From Mixophyes australis (lineage: Eukaryota > Chordata > Amphibia > Anura > Limnodynastidae): a DNA stretch of 64,000 bases. Below the pieces are notes generated by a model. That model saw only the letters and a list, made by a program, of their open reading frames with translations. It made no database searches and was not told the DNA's origin. The stretch covers positions 182,511,448 through 182,575,447 of the forward strand of contig JAVHZZ010000005.1 of NCBI GenBank assembly GCA_036250195.1, given 5' to 3'. Shown here in pieces: positions 35,897 through 48,151 of this stretch. A program made the translations under genes and the position numbers. Within the stretch, counting starts at the first letter, position 1. Each line of letters starts with the position of its first letter.

Positions 35897-36323
35897 GAAA
35901 GACCATTTTTTGGTGCATTGAGGAAAAAGTATGTTTAGAGTAACTGTGGTACTCAGTTGACTGAGAAAGAGGCAATTAACAATTGGATTTAAACTGAAAC
36001 ATAAATTCATAGCATTATTTTGTTCTTAACACTATCAATATATATATATATATATGTCTATCATCATTGTTGCTGTCCTGTTCCCCATAGGTGCGTTTAT
36101 AGTATAAAGTTGTTAGGGCTGTAATTAATTTCTTTCAAGTATATGGATTTCACCATAAGTGAAGTTTATATTGCAATTTTACAGTGGAAAAGGGGAGTTA
36201 ATAGGACCTGGCTGTAGAGGAATAATATGCTCCTATAATATTCAACCATATCTACTTCAGTATATATTTGAGTCAAAAACAGGTGTTTATTGTGATTTGT
36301 ATTATTTTGTTTTCCTTTTTCAG
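35897..36323. other. AT-rich intronic sequence upstream of the first coding exon
   Basis: Non-coding, AT-rich, with a short (TA)n. It ends in the pyrimidine tract 'tgttttcctttttcag', a good splice acceptor at 36323. Confidence 0.5.
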
Positions 36324-36351
36324 ACCACTTGGAATAACAATTTCATCTGAA

Positions 36352-36454
36352 ATGAAATCTATGTGGGCATTAGGAATTCTTACAATAACAATATTTACAC
36401 ACTTATTGCGTGGACAGAATATAAATGATGAAGATGATGAAGATGCTCAAGCAG
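36352..36454 (+). CDS. COL21A1: signal-peptide exon of a collagen XXI-like gene
   Basis: The exon appears to start at 36324 after a polypyrimidine tract and AG, leaving 28 nt of 5' UTR before the ATG at 36352. It encodes about 34 residues: a hydrophobic signal peptide ('MKSMWALGILTITIFTHLL') and a short acidic stretch ('NINDEDDEDAQA'). It ends at the donor 'gcag|gtatgc' (36454), leaving phase 1. The downstream exon at 38136 starts with the matching phase, joining to Gly-Cys-Arg-Thr just before a VWA domain. Known collagen XXI has a signal peptide directly followed by a VWA domain, so the arrangement fits. An ATG at 36268 in the same frame lies before the acceptor and is probably intronic. Confidence 0.6.
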
Positions 36455-38135
36455 GTATGCACCACATTCCTCCATAAATATATAAATGTTTATTCAAACA
36501 TTACCTTTCCATTATCTCCACTAGGCAATTTAGCCATTCAAACATAAAAATATGCAGCAACGTGCTGACTTGTAGCCTGGCACCCAGACATGTTACATTC
36601 AAACTAACTGGTACAATTTAGATATATTGAGCTTGGCTTGAGTAGCCTTTAAAGAAAAAAATAACTTTATATTTTCAATCTCAATATATATCAATATTTT
36701 CCTTAAGAAAATATATGTCAATATTTCACAAATTGGTAAAACATATGCAGTAAGTAATATCTGTCAATAATAAAAATTTTAGTAATATTTGTGCCAATTA
36801 TAGAAGCAGGACGACACAATGTTCTCAGCTTAATTCAATATTTATACGCTATTTATTTTATAAGATATACATTGTACAGTCAAGAGGACTGTGGTGTGGA
36901 TATCTTTCCTAAACATATTGTATGGTCCAGTTGATTTTGGAATCAGTCTGTAGTATCCCAACCCAGGTATAGAGTTATAGTAGAACAAGTAATGTCCTAA
37001 ACAGCAAAATTTCCTAAAATACTGGAAAAAAGCAGTTTAGATTTTCAATATTACTGGAACACAAAATAAGATTCAGGAAATCCATGCAATTTGTGAAGTG
37101 TTAGCATTTTGGAAGCATACTACTTTTATGTCAATATAAATTCTCTTTGCCTTGCTCGTTGATTCTGGCAGATGACACCAGATATTCCTCATACTTAAAC
37201 CATATATCTATATTGCGTATAGATAGGCATTCAGATCACCTACACTGCTAGGTAGCTCTTGAGCACTATACTGTGTTGTACTATTTGTTGTCTTGTTCAA
37301 TTGCTGCCTTCTGCCTTGCTGCTCACTATTTGTCTGTTAATACTTTTTTTTTTGAAAATCAAAATAAAGTTAAAAAAAGCTAATCCTATATTTGTATTTT
37401 CCATTTACATTTGTCTAATTTAATTATTAAAGGATGACTGTACCAAATATTGTTGCTATAAGACTGTACCTAGTTTGTTTTGATGGTGCTATTAAATCTG
37501 ATTACAGAGCTCATCAATCGGTACAGTTACAATTGTTTCTCTTCTCTTCCACATAATCCCTTTATCTCCTCTCTAAGCCCTTCTGTCAGTCTTATTAAAG
37601 TATGATAATCCCCTCACAATACAATAGTTTTGGGGACATAGTCTAGTAGGAAGTAACTTGTATGGCATCATTGGGGGAGTAGATAAGTCTACAAAGGACT
37701 GAATATATGACAGAGATCAGGCACAGAACTAGCAGATGGAATCCTGTGAATTAGCTCATAGACTACACATAGAGATAACATAAAACTATGGCTAGCATAT
37801 AATATTTCCCTGTGCTAAACATAATTACATGTATGTGAAATTATATTTTCATAGTGCTCCCTCCGACACGAAGAGAACATAACATATTGGTGCACACTGT
37901 ATTGAAATGCAATATACTGGCCTCAATGTCACAGTCAAGGGCAGAGTAAGTGTAAGACGAAGCAGCCTGGGAGTGAGTATGACTCCGACATTGAAGCTTG
38001 CATACAGTATGTGTATTTTGTGCAATGTAAAATTTATTTTTTCATAAACCTGACAGGTTCTCTTTACATATAAAGTCTTTTTAAGGCTACAGTCCCTTTG
38101 AGAACATCTAATTTATTATTTACATATGTTCACAG
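36455..38135 (+). other. intron 1681 bp between signal-peptide and VWA exons
   Basis: It has GT (36455) and AG (38134-38135) ends with phase 1 on both sides. The interior is AT-rich with no recognised repeat or exon. Confidence 0.6.
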
Positions 38136-38696
38136 GTTGCCGAACTGCAGTGAATGATTTAGTTTTCATTGTTGATGGGTCATGGAGTGTAGGATATACT
38201 GACTTTGACACTGCTAAGAACTGGTTGATAAACATAACCAGCAGCTTTGACATTGGACCAGCTTACACTCAGGTGGCTGTAGTTCAATACAGTGATCTAC
38301 CAAGGCTGGAATTTCACCTTGGACAACATCGAACAAACCAGCAACTCATTAATGCCCTAAAAAGCATGAAATACTTGGGTGGGAATACCCAGACAGGACG
38401 TGCAATTAAATTTGCAACCGAGAATGTTTTTCCATCCTCCCAAAGGTCTAACCTTGCGAAAAACAGAATTGCAATCGTAGTGACAGATGGCAAGTCCCAG
38501 GATGATGTGATGGAGATTGCTGCAGAAGCCAGAGCACAAAACATCATTATGTTTGCAGTAGGAGTTGGTTCTGAAATAACCAAGTCCGAGCTAGTGGCAA
38601 TTGCCAATATGCCTTCTACAGACTATGTCCTGTATGCAGAGGACTATACCACCATTGATAGGATAAAGGAGACTATGCAACAGAAGATATGTGAAG
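38136..38696 (+). CDS. COL21A1: VWA-domain exon of a collagen XXI-like gene
   Basis: This 561-bp exon (187 codons, phase 1 at both ends) lies between acceptor 'ttcacag' (38135) and donor 'gaag|gtaaag' (38697). It encodes a whole von Willebrand factor A domain. The metal-site residues are all present: 'VDGSWSVG' (DxSxS), the Thr of 'GGNTQTG', and the Asp of 'VVTDGKSQDD'. The end 'MQQKICEG' provides the Cys that closes the domain. 'WLINITSSFDIGP', 'VAVVQYSD' and 'TDGKSQDDV' fit collagen XXI best; collagen XXII is the main alternative. The protein would be a secreted FACIT-like collagen of the extracellular matrix. Later exons (laminin-G-like and collagen triplets) are not seen and should lie to the right of the window. 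Confidence 0.75.
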
Positions 38697-39390
38697 GTAA
38701 AGTCCATATTATATAACCTTACATATGTAATTGCTACATTCCATTATTGTATGTGTGGTTGCAAGTTAACAGATAACAGATGAATCGTGCACTGAATGTC
38801 AGTGGGCCCAGGTTGTATTATTGTTTGAAATGAACCATTCTCACTCACTGGCATGAAACTTTGTGAAAATCTTTTTAAAATCCTGACCATATTGACTCAT
38901 AGCATCATATTCAGGAATGCTGTAAATGCATAATTTTACATATAAATAGATAATGTAACAGTTGCAAGTGATAAAAAAATGTTTTTCTTTGACACAAGTT
39001 GCCATTATGGTATAACCCCTCAGTAACACCCACCACCATATAATAAAGCCTGCAATTCTCACTCTAGAAAGTGCTAAAATTCTGTTTCCTACTTTATTTC
39101 CAATGAACAAGATAAAAACCACATGCTTAGAATATAAAGATCCAGGTGCAGCAAAAGTCTGAAGTTTTTGCACAGTGGACATGAAGCGCAAAACAAGTTC
39201 TTTATTAGATAAACATTTTTGGAACGCACAGGTTTCCCTTTGTCAAGACCTGAAAGTGTCCTTCAGTTGGATTACTATATATATATATAGAAAGGGGTAG
39301 GCAAGGCTTAATTAACAATGTGCTCTACTCACTCACTCTGCCATTGAACTAGATTGTGAAGATTTCTTGGCAACTTCATAAACCAAGATA
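38697..39390. other. intronic sequence after the VWA exon
   Basis: No exon is seen. Around 39190-39260 the minus strand reads 'ttgacaaagggaaacctgtg', then 'cgttcc', which resembles Penelope-like 3' tails. A short (TA)n lies at 39281. Confidence 0.45.
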
Positions 39391-39394
39391 CAGT

Positions 39395-39710
39395 AGGCAA
39401 CCATAGTTGCCTACTCTCCCGATATGTTCCGTAAGACTCACAAATTTCTGTGAGTCCTCCCATACACACAGGAGAGCAGGGCAAACCACAGTTCCTGGCC
39501 ACTTCATTAGTTAAGTGGAGGGGGTGGGTCTTATGATGCGATTTACGCGTCATCATGGCCCTACCCACTGCTGCAGTTGGCTTTAATTTGTGGTGTCCAT
39601 TTAGGGGGTAGGGCCAGATAACACCATTGACCCAGCCACGCCCCCACACACCCACTTCCCCCCGGATCAACCAGAGGCCAAACTTGCCAAAGTTGGCAAG
39701 TAGGAAAAAC
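39395..39710. repeat. dispersed repeat with 'AGTTGCCTACTCTCCC' end
   Basis: The segment begins 'agttgcctactctcccgat' and includes the hairpin 'gactcacaaatttctgtgag'. It ends near 'ccaaagttggcaagtagg', an imperfect inverted version of its start. It looks like a MITE-type element; no target duplication could be fixed. Confidence 0.45.
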
Positions 39711-40772
39711 ACTTGTGCCCTTCATTATCCTTATTGTCATTCCATAGTAAGAACCATGTGGGCTTTTACTTTCTTGAGCCACTGATTGCACTCAAGGTTC
39801 ATCTAGGACGTAAAACCCCATTGTCTAGACTGTGCTTACTATGGGGGCATTATGTTCCTGGGCTCCTGGGTCATATGTGCAGGTAGCTGAACAGGGCAGT
39901 ATGGCAGTATACCTGTATGGTATGTAGAACAAATCTTAACCATAAACGTTTACCCTGTGTAGTCAGCAAAGAGAGATTGTCAGATTATTGTCAATTATTT
40001 TATCAAGAGGTAGCACAGAGTCGTTGAAAGTTAAAGAAATAAATCCACCCATTGTTTATAAGTGCAGTTTGAGTGCAAGTCAATAAGTTATACAGTTATG
40101 GTAAAAATTACTTACCTAGGGTCCGGCAGTCTCCCAATGCTCTTTTCACTTTTGTCACTTTCCTGTTTCAAATCATCTATAGTGTCATTGATACCGCTTC
40201 TCTATAAAAAGCTGCCTGTCTTAAAAAGGCCAGACTCAGCAGCAGCAAGTAAGCATTGCTGGACCGTCTTAGAAACTTGGAGACCACCGAATCAGGCTGC
40301 CTTCATAAGAAACAAATGCTTTATACCTTGAACCTATGAATGTTATTGTTATTTAATAATATTGATAACAGATCTTTAGAAAATGCTTTCTTTTTTAATA
40401 AATTACTTTTTAATGTGCTCAGATTTAAATATCTTTTCTTTCTGTAATATATTTGAATACATTTTATTTATTACTAAACGTAATGTCATGTTGGGAGGCA
40501 TGCTACAAGGAAAGGGATGTGAATAAATACTTGCCTACTTTTCGTATCTCACTTCACAAAACTGTGAAGAGGAGATATAAAAAGAAGAGGTCGGTGTGGC
40601 TAATTTTGTCATCGTTTCCATGTCCACTCATTGCTCATATCTATCCATTATCAAGTCCTCTTCATCTTTGCAGGCAGGTAAGTACCCTTCTGTGAGAATT
40701 GCCTGCTCTCTCAGGAGTTCTAGATGTCTCATTCTAATCTGAGGGATGGCAACTATAGTTTTATTATTGTTG
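39711..40772. other. unassigned intronic sequence
   Basis: Nothing recognisable as an exon or named repeat. A Lys/Arg-rich open frame at 40453-40695 lacks splice support. Confidence 0.4.
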
Positions 40773-41539
40773 CATGAAATCAGGGCCGGACTGGGACTAA
40801 AAATCAGCCCTGGCATTTAAAGTACACAGGCCCACCTTCGTTTCAGCAGGAAAGAAACTGTGTGCCGCCGCACAGCGTCGGCGCCGGAAAGGACGTGACC
40901 ACATTGTGTTATGGGGCTTTGATACATACATTATAACAAAACATTACATTTATCACGCCCTCCCAGCCACATCATGCCATCCCCCAGGCACATTATGACA
41001 CCCCCAGCCCACTGTAATTATCTATTCTTCTGGTGCTGCTGACATCCATCAGGGTGGGAACTTCCTGTAGAGTGAGCAGGGAAGCTCTTAGTCTCACGAG
41101 ATTACAAAATCCTGTGAGAGCTCCTCGGCTTGTTCTGCAGCAGGTTGTGTCTTATCCAGGGACTGGGAGCAGCTATCTGCTCCCTCCTGCTAACCAGAGC
41201 TGGATTAACAATCTGGGGGCCCGGGGTATTTAAGACAGCAGGCCCCTATTATGTAACATGGTTATCATTTTAGACAAATGTTAGACAAATACACAGGCAA
41301 TACTATGTGCAATACAGTTAGTTGCACGCAGCTCTGCCTTCAAAAGCAGTACAGTGTGAAGTGGGACATACCTCCCAACTGTCCTTGTAGTCGGACCAAA
41401 TCTCACTAAACGAGACAGTCACCAAAATTCGGGACAGTGTTCTTGTCACTTTCACCACCTGTGGCTGCTGGTGTCTTTAGTTGCTGCTTGTCTGGATCCT
41501 GGAATGTTGGAGGCCCTATTTGGAAAAACATGTCCCCCA

Positions 41540-41810
41540 AATCATATTATGCCATACAGTAGTGCCCACAAATCATATTATGCCACAATAGTGCCCCCAA
41601 ATCATATTATGCCATACAGTAGTGCCCCAAATAATATTATGCAACAATAGTGCCCCAGTTCATATTATGCCACAATAGTGCCCCCAAATCATATTATGCC
41701 ATACAGTAGTGCTTCCAAATCATATTATGCCATACAGTAGTACCCAAAAATCATAGTATGCTACAATAGTGCCCTTAAACCATATTGTACCACAGAGTGA
41801 ACATATTAAC
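41540..41810 (-). repeat. ~31-bp tandem repeat, inverted relative to 1990-2210
   Basis: About nine units read 'aatcatattatgccatacag', then 'tagtgccccc', the reverse complement of the array at 1990-2210. Confidence 0.85.
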
Positions 41811-41883
41811 ACCACTAAATTATACTTGTATAAACTGTGAGATTATATAAATATTCATTAGGAGTAACTATGGACTATACAGG

Positions 41884-42380
41884 ATTCCCCCCCCTGGTTT
41901 TCTGTGGGGCATCCTTTCTCCCTCCCCCTGTTTTTCTGTGTGGCATCCTTTCTCTGCCCCCCCCCTTTTTCTGTGTGGCATACTCTCTCCTCCCCCCGCG
42001 TTTTTCTGTGTGGCATCCTTTCTCTCCCCCCCTCCTCTGTTTTTCTGTGTGGCAACCTTTCCTCCCCCCCCCTGTTTTTATGTGCGTCAACCTTACTCTT
42101 CCCCCCCCATTTTTCTGTGTGACATCCTTTATCTCCCTCCCCCACCCTGTTTTTCTGTGTGGCATTCTATCTCTCCCCCCCTCCCCCGTTTTTCTGTGTG
42201 ACATCCTTTCTCTCTCCCCCCCACCCCATTTTTCTCTGTGGCATTCTATCTCTCTCCCCCCCCTTACATTTTTCTGTGTGGCATTCTTTCTCTCCCTCCC
42301 CCTCCCCCATTTTTCTGTGTGGCAACCTTCCTCTCTCCCGTCCGCCGTTTTTCTCTGTGGCATCCTTCCTCCCCCCCCTT
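41884..42380 (+). repeat. ~37-bp C-rich minisatellite
   Basis: About 13 units contain 'gtttttctgtgtggcatcct' followed by a poly-C/CT run of varying length. All open frames across it, on both strands, derive from the repeat. Confidence 0.95.
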
Positions 42381-42478
42381 TCTCTCTCACTGACTGCCCG
42401 GGACCCGGTCCATCTAACCATCAGCCCTTATGACATTTGCCAGAAGTGCCAGATGGCCAGTCTGGCCCTGCATGAAAT

Positions 42479-43676
42479 AGATCACTGCTTATTCTATAAA
42501 TCTATAGATGAAGTAGCTTGTCTTGCAATGAATGGTGCTCCTTAGCTAAGGGTCATATGGAGACTCTCTGATTAGTTGACACCTTAAAAAAATGCATCAG
42601 TGTTCTGCGGAGCGCTGCATGGAAATTTTCACTCCTCAAAAGGACTTGATCCTTGCACCAGCTCTGAGCATATACTTTTACTGGCCCACATTTTGTGTTT
42701 TCTTGTTGTGCTAAGTGCAATTTTCCCAATGCAATACAATGCTTACAGCACACAAAAGTGTCTTATATAATAAAGACAGCCCCGATGTCCCCCATGTCTT
42801 AATTTAAGTGATACATGATGGAAAAGTGAGCAGTATATTAGGAGAAAAACTCGGTTCTAAATTAGTAGGAGGTTGTACTTTGTTGTGAGGTTTACAGTTT
42901 TGCCAGTGAATCTCCCTTGGAAGCAAAGAAAGTTATTTTCGGACATATATTATTTCCCAATGCAAAAATATACGACAGTGTTAAGACCAATTCATTGCAC
43001 ACGTAACTTTGCCACATGTGCAATGAATTGTTATCACCTGAATCTACTTGCCACATTAAGGGCGGTGAGAAGATACTTGAATCCTACACATATACATATT
43101 TTATTCCATTGTATTAAAAAAGTGTCTATTTCATTATAAGCTGCACTATCATCTAGTAAACTAAGGTGCTCCTCCACCTGCTCAACATAACAGTGTAGGC
43201 AGGTACCAGCTTGCCAGGCATACCATTGACAGCAGTCAATGTATGAAGTGCATGGTGGGATGGCATACCACTGACATCAATGACTGTCTGGCTGGATAGT
43301 ACCCAGCATAACAGCCCAAGCAGGTGCCATCTCGCCAACCTGCTGCCACCAGTGATTACTGAACAGAAAAGAAGAGACATTTACCTTGACTCTTAAAAAG
43401 TTGGATGTAAAACTCTTCCTAGTTTCTCATCCAACCCTCCTGCTCACGAAAACCTGCGTTTTCACACAAGGTCCAGGGAGCAGCCACTTCCGTTGAATGA
43501 GGGGAAACTGTAGTGCAAAGACACATGCAAATTCTACTTCTGGGCATGATGCTGCACAAAAAGTTTCCCATGTGAGAAGACTTCACTTCTCAAACAGGAT
43601 TGAATTGTACCCTTATTGTATAATGGACAGACAATATTCACCTAAGAATTCAGTTGGATATTTATAATCCAGACAA
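42479..43676. other. unassigned intronic sequence
   Basis: No gene or named repeat. Segments 43150-43370 contain 'aggcataccattgacagcag' and 'ggcataccactgacatcaat', a weak internal duplication. Confidence 0.4.
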
Positions 43677-43679
43677 TAT

Positions 43680-44012
43680 GGGCCTGATTCACTACGGAGA
43701 CTATGGAGAGTAACACAAGAAAAGGGGGTAACTTTGCACCTTGGCAAAACCATGTTGCATTGGAGGGGGGCGGGGGTAAATTTAAAATGTATTGACAGAT
43801 TTATAGTTGGTGTAGGGCATGTCCCAGATCAACTTTATATTTCAGTGTAAAAATAAAGCTATCAAGTATTTGTGTGCTACATGAAAAACAGGCAGTATTT
43901 AACTTTAATGTGTCTAATAATAAACTAATTTGCACCCCTAGCATTGTAACATGGTTTATCCATGACTAAAGCTACTGCTTTTTTGCCTTACTTTCCTTAA
44001 AGAATCAGGCCC
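43680..44012. mobile_element. MITE with 'GGGCCTGATTC' inverted ends
   Basis: The left end 'gggcctgattc' and the right end 'gaatcaggccc' are perfect 11-bp inverted repeats enclosing 333 bp. TAT lies on both sides and may be the 3-bp duplication. There is no coding capacity. The superfamily is undecided. Confidence 0.7.
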
Positions 44013-44874
44013 TATATGTTTTCTTTAATTCTTATACAGGAATCTATTCTAAACTGGTTATTAATTAAGGGGGGTTTTTTTTCACAATAGCATACTTAAA
44101 AGTACGGGAAGTGAGTAATGGTTCACTGGAAGACCCCAGGTTATAAGATCTATTTACCATTACTATTTTGTTTTCTTGTAAAATACACCTTCAGTAGATG
44201 TTACAGGATGTTATATTACTGAAGTAGTATAGACTCTTGCGTGTCAGGGAGCTGTGTGTTTTAAGTACAGTAATCAGAGATCTGTGACATGATAGCACAG
44301 ATTCTTCACCTAATCCTTAGCCAAGGTGCACCATTCACTCACTCACATCTACAAACCTCATCTACCTTTTAGAACTAGCAGTGCTCTGTTTTATGTAAAA
44401 TATGTTAACATTGTAAAAATAACAAAATTATTTGTTTAATTTAAAAAACATAGTGCAGTGATATCCACCGTAATAACTGGTTGACAATATATTGTCTTGT
44501 GTTGTTACAGTAGATGCCATGCATTGATGATAACACAGATGCAGATATCCTTAGATATGGGAGAAAAGTAAACAAGTCCTGTATGTACATGTTAAATATA
44601 CTGTACAGTATATATGTGTTTTCCTTCAATCATGAGGAACATTATATTGGGGAAAGTGCCCCAAAGAACTTCCCTAGAAATGCGACTTGTGCACCTCTAT
44701 CTCATTTCAATAATTTTGCTTCAATGAAAACTTAAAATGGTATTGTGCAAGTGAAAAACAAATAATGTGAATGGTGCACTCAATCTATTCTCCTGGATTG
44801 TTCGGGGATTGAAGGTATATAGCAGGCTCTATGCCGTCAAATATTCCATTTAAGTCTCTAGTCAGTGTTTATAA
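44013..44874. other. unassigned AT-rich intronic sequence
   Basis: No exon, RNA gene or named repeat is visible. Confidence 0.4.
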
Positions 44875-44882
44875 GTCATGTA

Positions 44883-45176
44883 CAGTGGCGGATCCAGGGG
44901 GGGGGGCGATTGGGGGGACGCCACCTCTACCAGGGGCTTGCTGCCGACAGCTGCACACTGTGCAGGTCCGTTCAGCAGCGACAGTATGCTGCCCGGCTGC
45001 TCTGATTGTGTTTTAAACACAATCAGAGCAGCGGGACAGCACACTTTCACTGCTGAACGGACCTGCACATACTGTGCAGCGCCGGCAGCCTTAGAACACA
45101 GAAAGGGGGCGGGGCCTAAATCCCCCCCCTTCCCTAAAATCGCCCCGGGTAGGGCAAATGTCTGGGTCCGCCCCTG
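44883..45176. mobile_element. palindromic hAT-type MITE
   Basis: The ends 'cagtggcggatccag' and 'ctgggtccgcccctg' are inverted repeats. The flanks carry the perfect 8-bp duplication GTCATGTA (44875-44882, 45177-45184). The interior is a long palindrome centred near 45015 ('gctctgattgtgttt' facing 'aaacacaatcagagc'), so most of the element could fold into one hairpin. Confidence 0.9.
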
Positions 45177-45184
45177 GTCATGTA

Positions 45185-47080
45185 TTGGATAAATGCTAGG
45201 CTACCCGCTACTTTTAGTTTCAAAAACAAATTGATCACTGACCAGTACAGGATGAAGATAAATACACTCGTGTATTGAGACTGGCTCCTCCCCAATAGTA
45301 TGAATGGTATTAAGATATCTATGTAAATGAGTAGTCATACAGAGTCTATGGGAGGTGGCTTGCTATCTGCCTCCTAATTGGCAGATAGAGGGAGTAGTAT
45401 CACTTGGGTCTAGAATAGGATACAGTGAAGACATGGGTTTTGTCATAGTGCTCAAAAGATTGGGAGGAGTCTGGTAAGGAAACCTCCATTTTAGGAGGAA
45501 GGGGTAAGTTGCTAAATGTTGGTGTTAACCCGGCACCAGTGTTGGGTGGGCACCAGTGAGGGAAGAAAGTAGAGCAGTATGTCCTGTCAATCACCCTGTC
45601 TCTGGACAACTTAGGCAGCAGTCAATTTACAAGTGTGAACAAAGTTATCACTCAGGAAGTGTTCATTGACCAGACGAATATAGGCCAGGTGTCTCCTTCT
45701 TCCTGGCTAGGAAGTTTATTACAGAGACATTTACAGTATTTTGCCCAATCATATAAATTTATTGACAAGAATAGGAGCACCAGCTCCACAGAAAGACATA
45801 ATGGATCAAGTCTACAAAATGTATGTAAATCACTTATGGCAATATATGCCAACAACTGCCACTTCCACCTGGATCATGAGCACTATTGTCTTTCACCTGT
45901 GGTCATCATGTTTACAATTTTATCACATTTATCTGCTGTAGCCAACCATTTATGAATAAAACGGCCTAAGTAGATTGCATAAATATTGAGAGGAAGAAAT
46001 CTGTATGGTGTGTCAATAAAGCCCTTCATTTTATTAAGAGCTAATCTGTAAGTATATTACCCTAAGCCCCAATGCGAATTTAATCATAAAAACTAAAGTA
46101 ATAGAAAATGTCAAATATTTAAATAATATTTTTGTATATTATAAAATATGAGTTACAAAAATCATATACAACCAAGGATACAAGATAATAAGGAAATCCT
46201 ACTGGTGCAAAAGTATGGTAAATTATTAGAAAAGTAAATAAAGTACAGTGTGAGTAATAGGTGAGTGTGTCACACTGCTGTACTGGAAAAATAACAATTT
46301 CCCAAAATAGAATAGAACAGTGAATAAACACAAATGTACAACACTGAGGCACAAATTACACCACTATTCCTTAAGAAATAACAAATGAATGACAACAATC
46401 TAAATGAAAAATGTATAAAATAGCATTTATTATCACTATAACAATATTGCAATTACCACTTGTGTATTGCTGCATGAAATGTATAAAGAATATTAAATAA
46501 TAATATCTCAATATTTGTGCAGTGTCAAAAAAATTAATGGGTGTTTCACCATCCTCTCATGTAACATGTCGGCCTGGTAATGAAAATAGCACGGAAAGTC
46601 TTGAAAAAAATCTTGGACATAGCCAATAAGATCTGTTACTGATATCATATATACTTTGTAAGAAACACCAATTGGCAATCCAATGATGTTGGCAAAATGA
46701 GCACCACTATTGCTCATAAACAGGTGGCGATTGAAAATTAAAAATTATCTCACAGAAATGGAGTGTGTTAACACAATGCTGTTACTGTATGCAGCTTTTG
46801 AAGTGTAAAACCAATGACAAATATACTTTACATCTCCTCCAGATAAATCCAAAAAGACCAACACAGATTAGCATATACTAGCAGTTAATTATCAAGTGTC
46901 CTGTTATTATCCGCTGTGTGCATCTATTGATAGCCTTCCGCTATCCACATAGAATAGTTCTGGTAGAGACTGAAGATACCATTTGTAATTCCGGTGATAA
47001 GTGCAATTAATAAGAATAAAAAAACAGACCTGTTCCTGTAGTTCTTGGAAATGATCAATAAGGTCCATACACGGTGCCCT
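45185..47080. other. unassigned AT-rich sequence
   Basis: No recognisable gene. Open frames at 45635-45955 and 46119-46352 show no domain or splice support. Confidence 0.4.
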
Positions 47081-47108
47081 GGCAGGTCAGTGGATAGATC
47101 TTACCATT

Positions 47109-47138
47109 GACGCGTTTCATCACCACTGATTTCTTCAG
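47109..47138 (-). other. hammerhead-ribozyme-like motif of a Penelope-like tail
   Basis: On the minus strand the order is CTGAAGA, then the hairpin ATCA-gtgg-TGAT, then GAAAC and GCGTC. This is one mismatch from the hammerhead core CUGAUGA...GAAAC with a 4-bp stem II. Tails of this kind are known in Penelope-like elements. No endonuclease reading is visible beside it. Confidence 0.4.
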
Positions 47139-48151
47139 AGGAAAAGATACGCATTACACACAATTCCAAATAAGTATGCATTAATAATGCATACACTGTA
47201 ACCGTGCATTAACAATGATAAATCAGCATATCTAATTCAAAATTATAAAAATCAAAGCACCCACAGCTCTTCTTAGATAAGATTTCAATGTTTTAAAGCA
47301 CACAACTATTCAGCAGCACAACAACAATGTTTCAGAGACTTACTTCTTCCTTTCTCAAGTTGCTTGGAGCTTAAGAAAGTTACTGCTTGGTATGCTTAAA
47401 ATGTTGAAATCTTTTCAGAGAAGAAGCGTGACAGCCTTTCCTTTTTAGATTTTGTAATGGTATATTATAAAATATATTTAACACTAATTATTCCCAAGAA
47501 TATGGGGTTTTCTCTTTAAGATTATAGTGTTACATGGATATCCCATATGTGTCAGCAATGTTATTTTAAAATATTAATATTGTGTTCACATAACATGTTA
47601 GCAGACATAGATTAGCTTACCTAAAGTATGTAATGTCATATCAGCAGACATGGTCACAGAGGTAGACAGAGAATATATACAGCACACACTTGTTCACAGA
47701 CAGCTGATAACTGACTGTTCTGTGCCAATCACTAAGCTTTATACCCAAGCTAAGTGACATAACAGAAGCTATTATGATGTACATCAGTGACATAATCACA
47801 CTAGTCAAAGCTGTTGAATTTCAACCATTCTGAATTTTCTAGATAAATATAGAGAAATTATGTGAATATATTACATTACATTACATGGTGGCATGCAGAT
47901 GACAGTTAGAGACTGCTAAAATATAGCTCAGGTCTGTGCTCCACCTCCCATAAAATCATATTCTTACATATAAAAAAAAGCTATGGAGGAAATTATCGCA
48001 CCATGGACAAGGTTGTTTATTCTTCTGGGAACCTTCTCACTTCAGCTGCTGGACGCTGACAGTTGAACTGTCATTGCTGATGCCATCTCTGCTCCACCTC
48101 TGGTGCTCTCTGAGGCTTCATGCCTCATTTCAGCTTAAAGTTTAAATTCTT
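47139..48151. other. unassigned sequence
   Basis: No gene. The stretch 47500-47970 looks like repeat sequence, but no ends or partner copy were found in the window. Confidence 0.35.

Larger units (their letters stand above)
40781..42470. mobile_element. hAT-type non-autonomous element carrying other repeats
   Basis: The ends 'cagggccggactgg' and 'ccagtctggccctg' are inverted repeats. They are flanked by the perfect 8-bp duplication CATGAAAT (40773-40780 and 42471-42478), diagnostic of hAT-type insertion. The 1690-bp interior contains the dispersed repeat also found at 2785-3190, its 31-bp array (41540-41810) and a C-rich ~37-bp array (41884-42380). No transposase reading is present. Confidence 0.8.

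Noticed and set aside
40453..40695. Possible third exon of the collagen-like gene
   Set aside because: It has no laminin-G or collagen-triplet reading, no matching phase and no conserved motif.
41837..42545. Overlapping long open frames rich in Pro, Ser and Phe or Gly, Arg and Lys
   Set aside because: They lie across the C-rich 37-bp minisatellite and exist in several frames on both strands, so they are composition artefacts.
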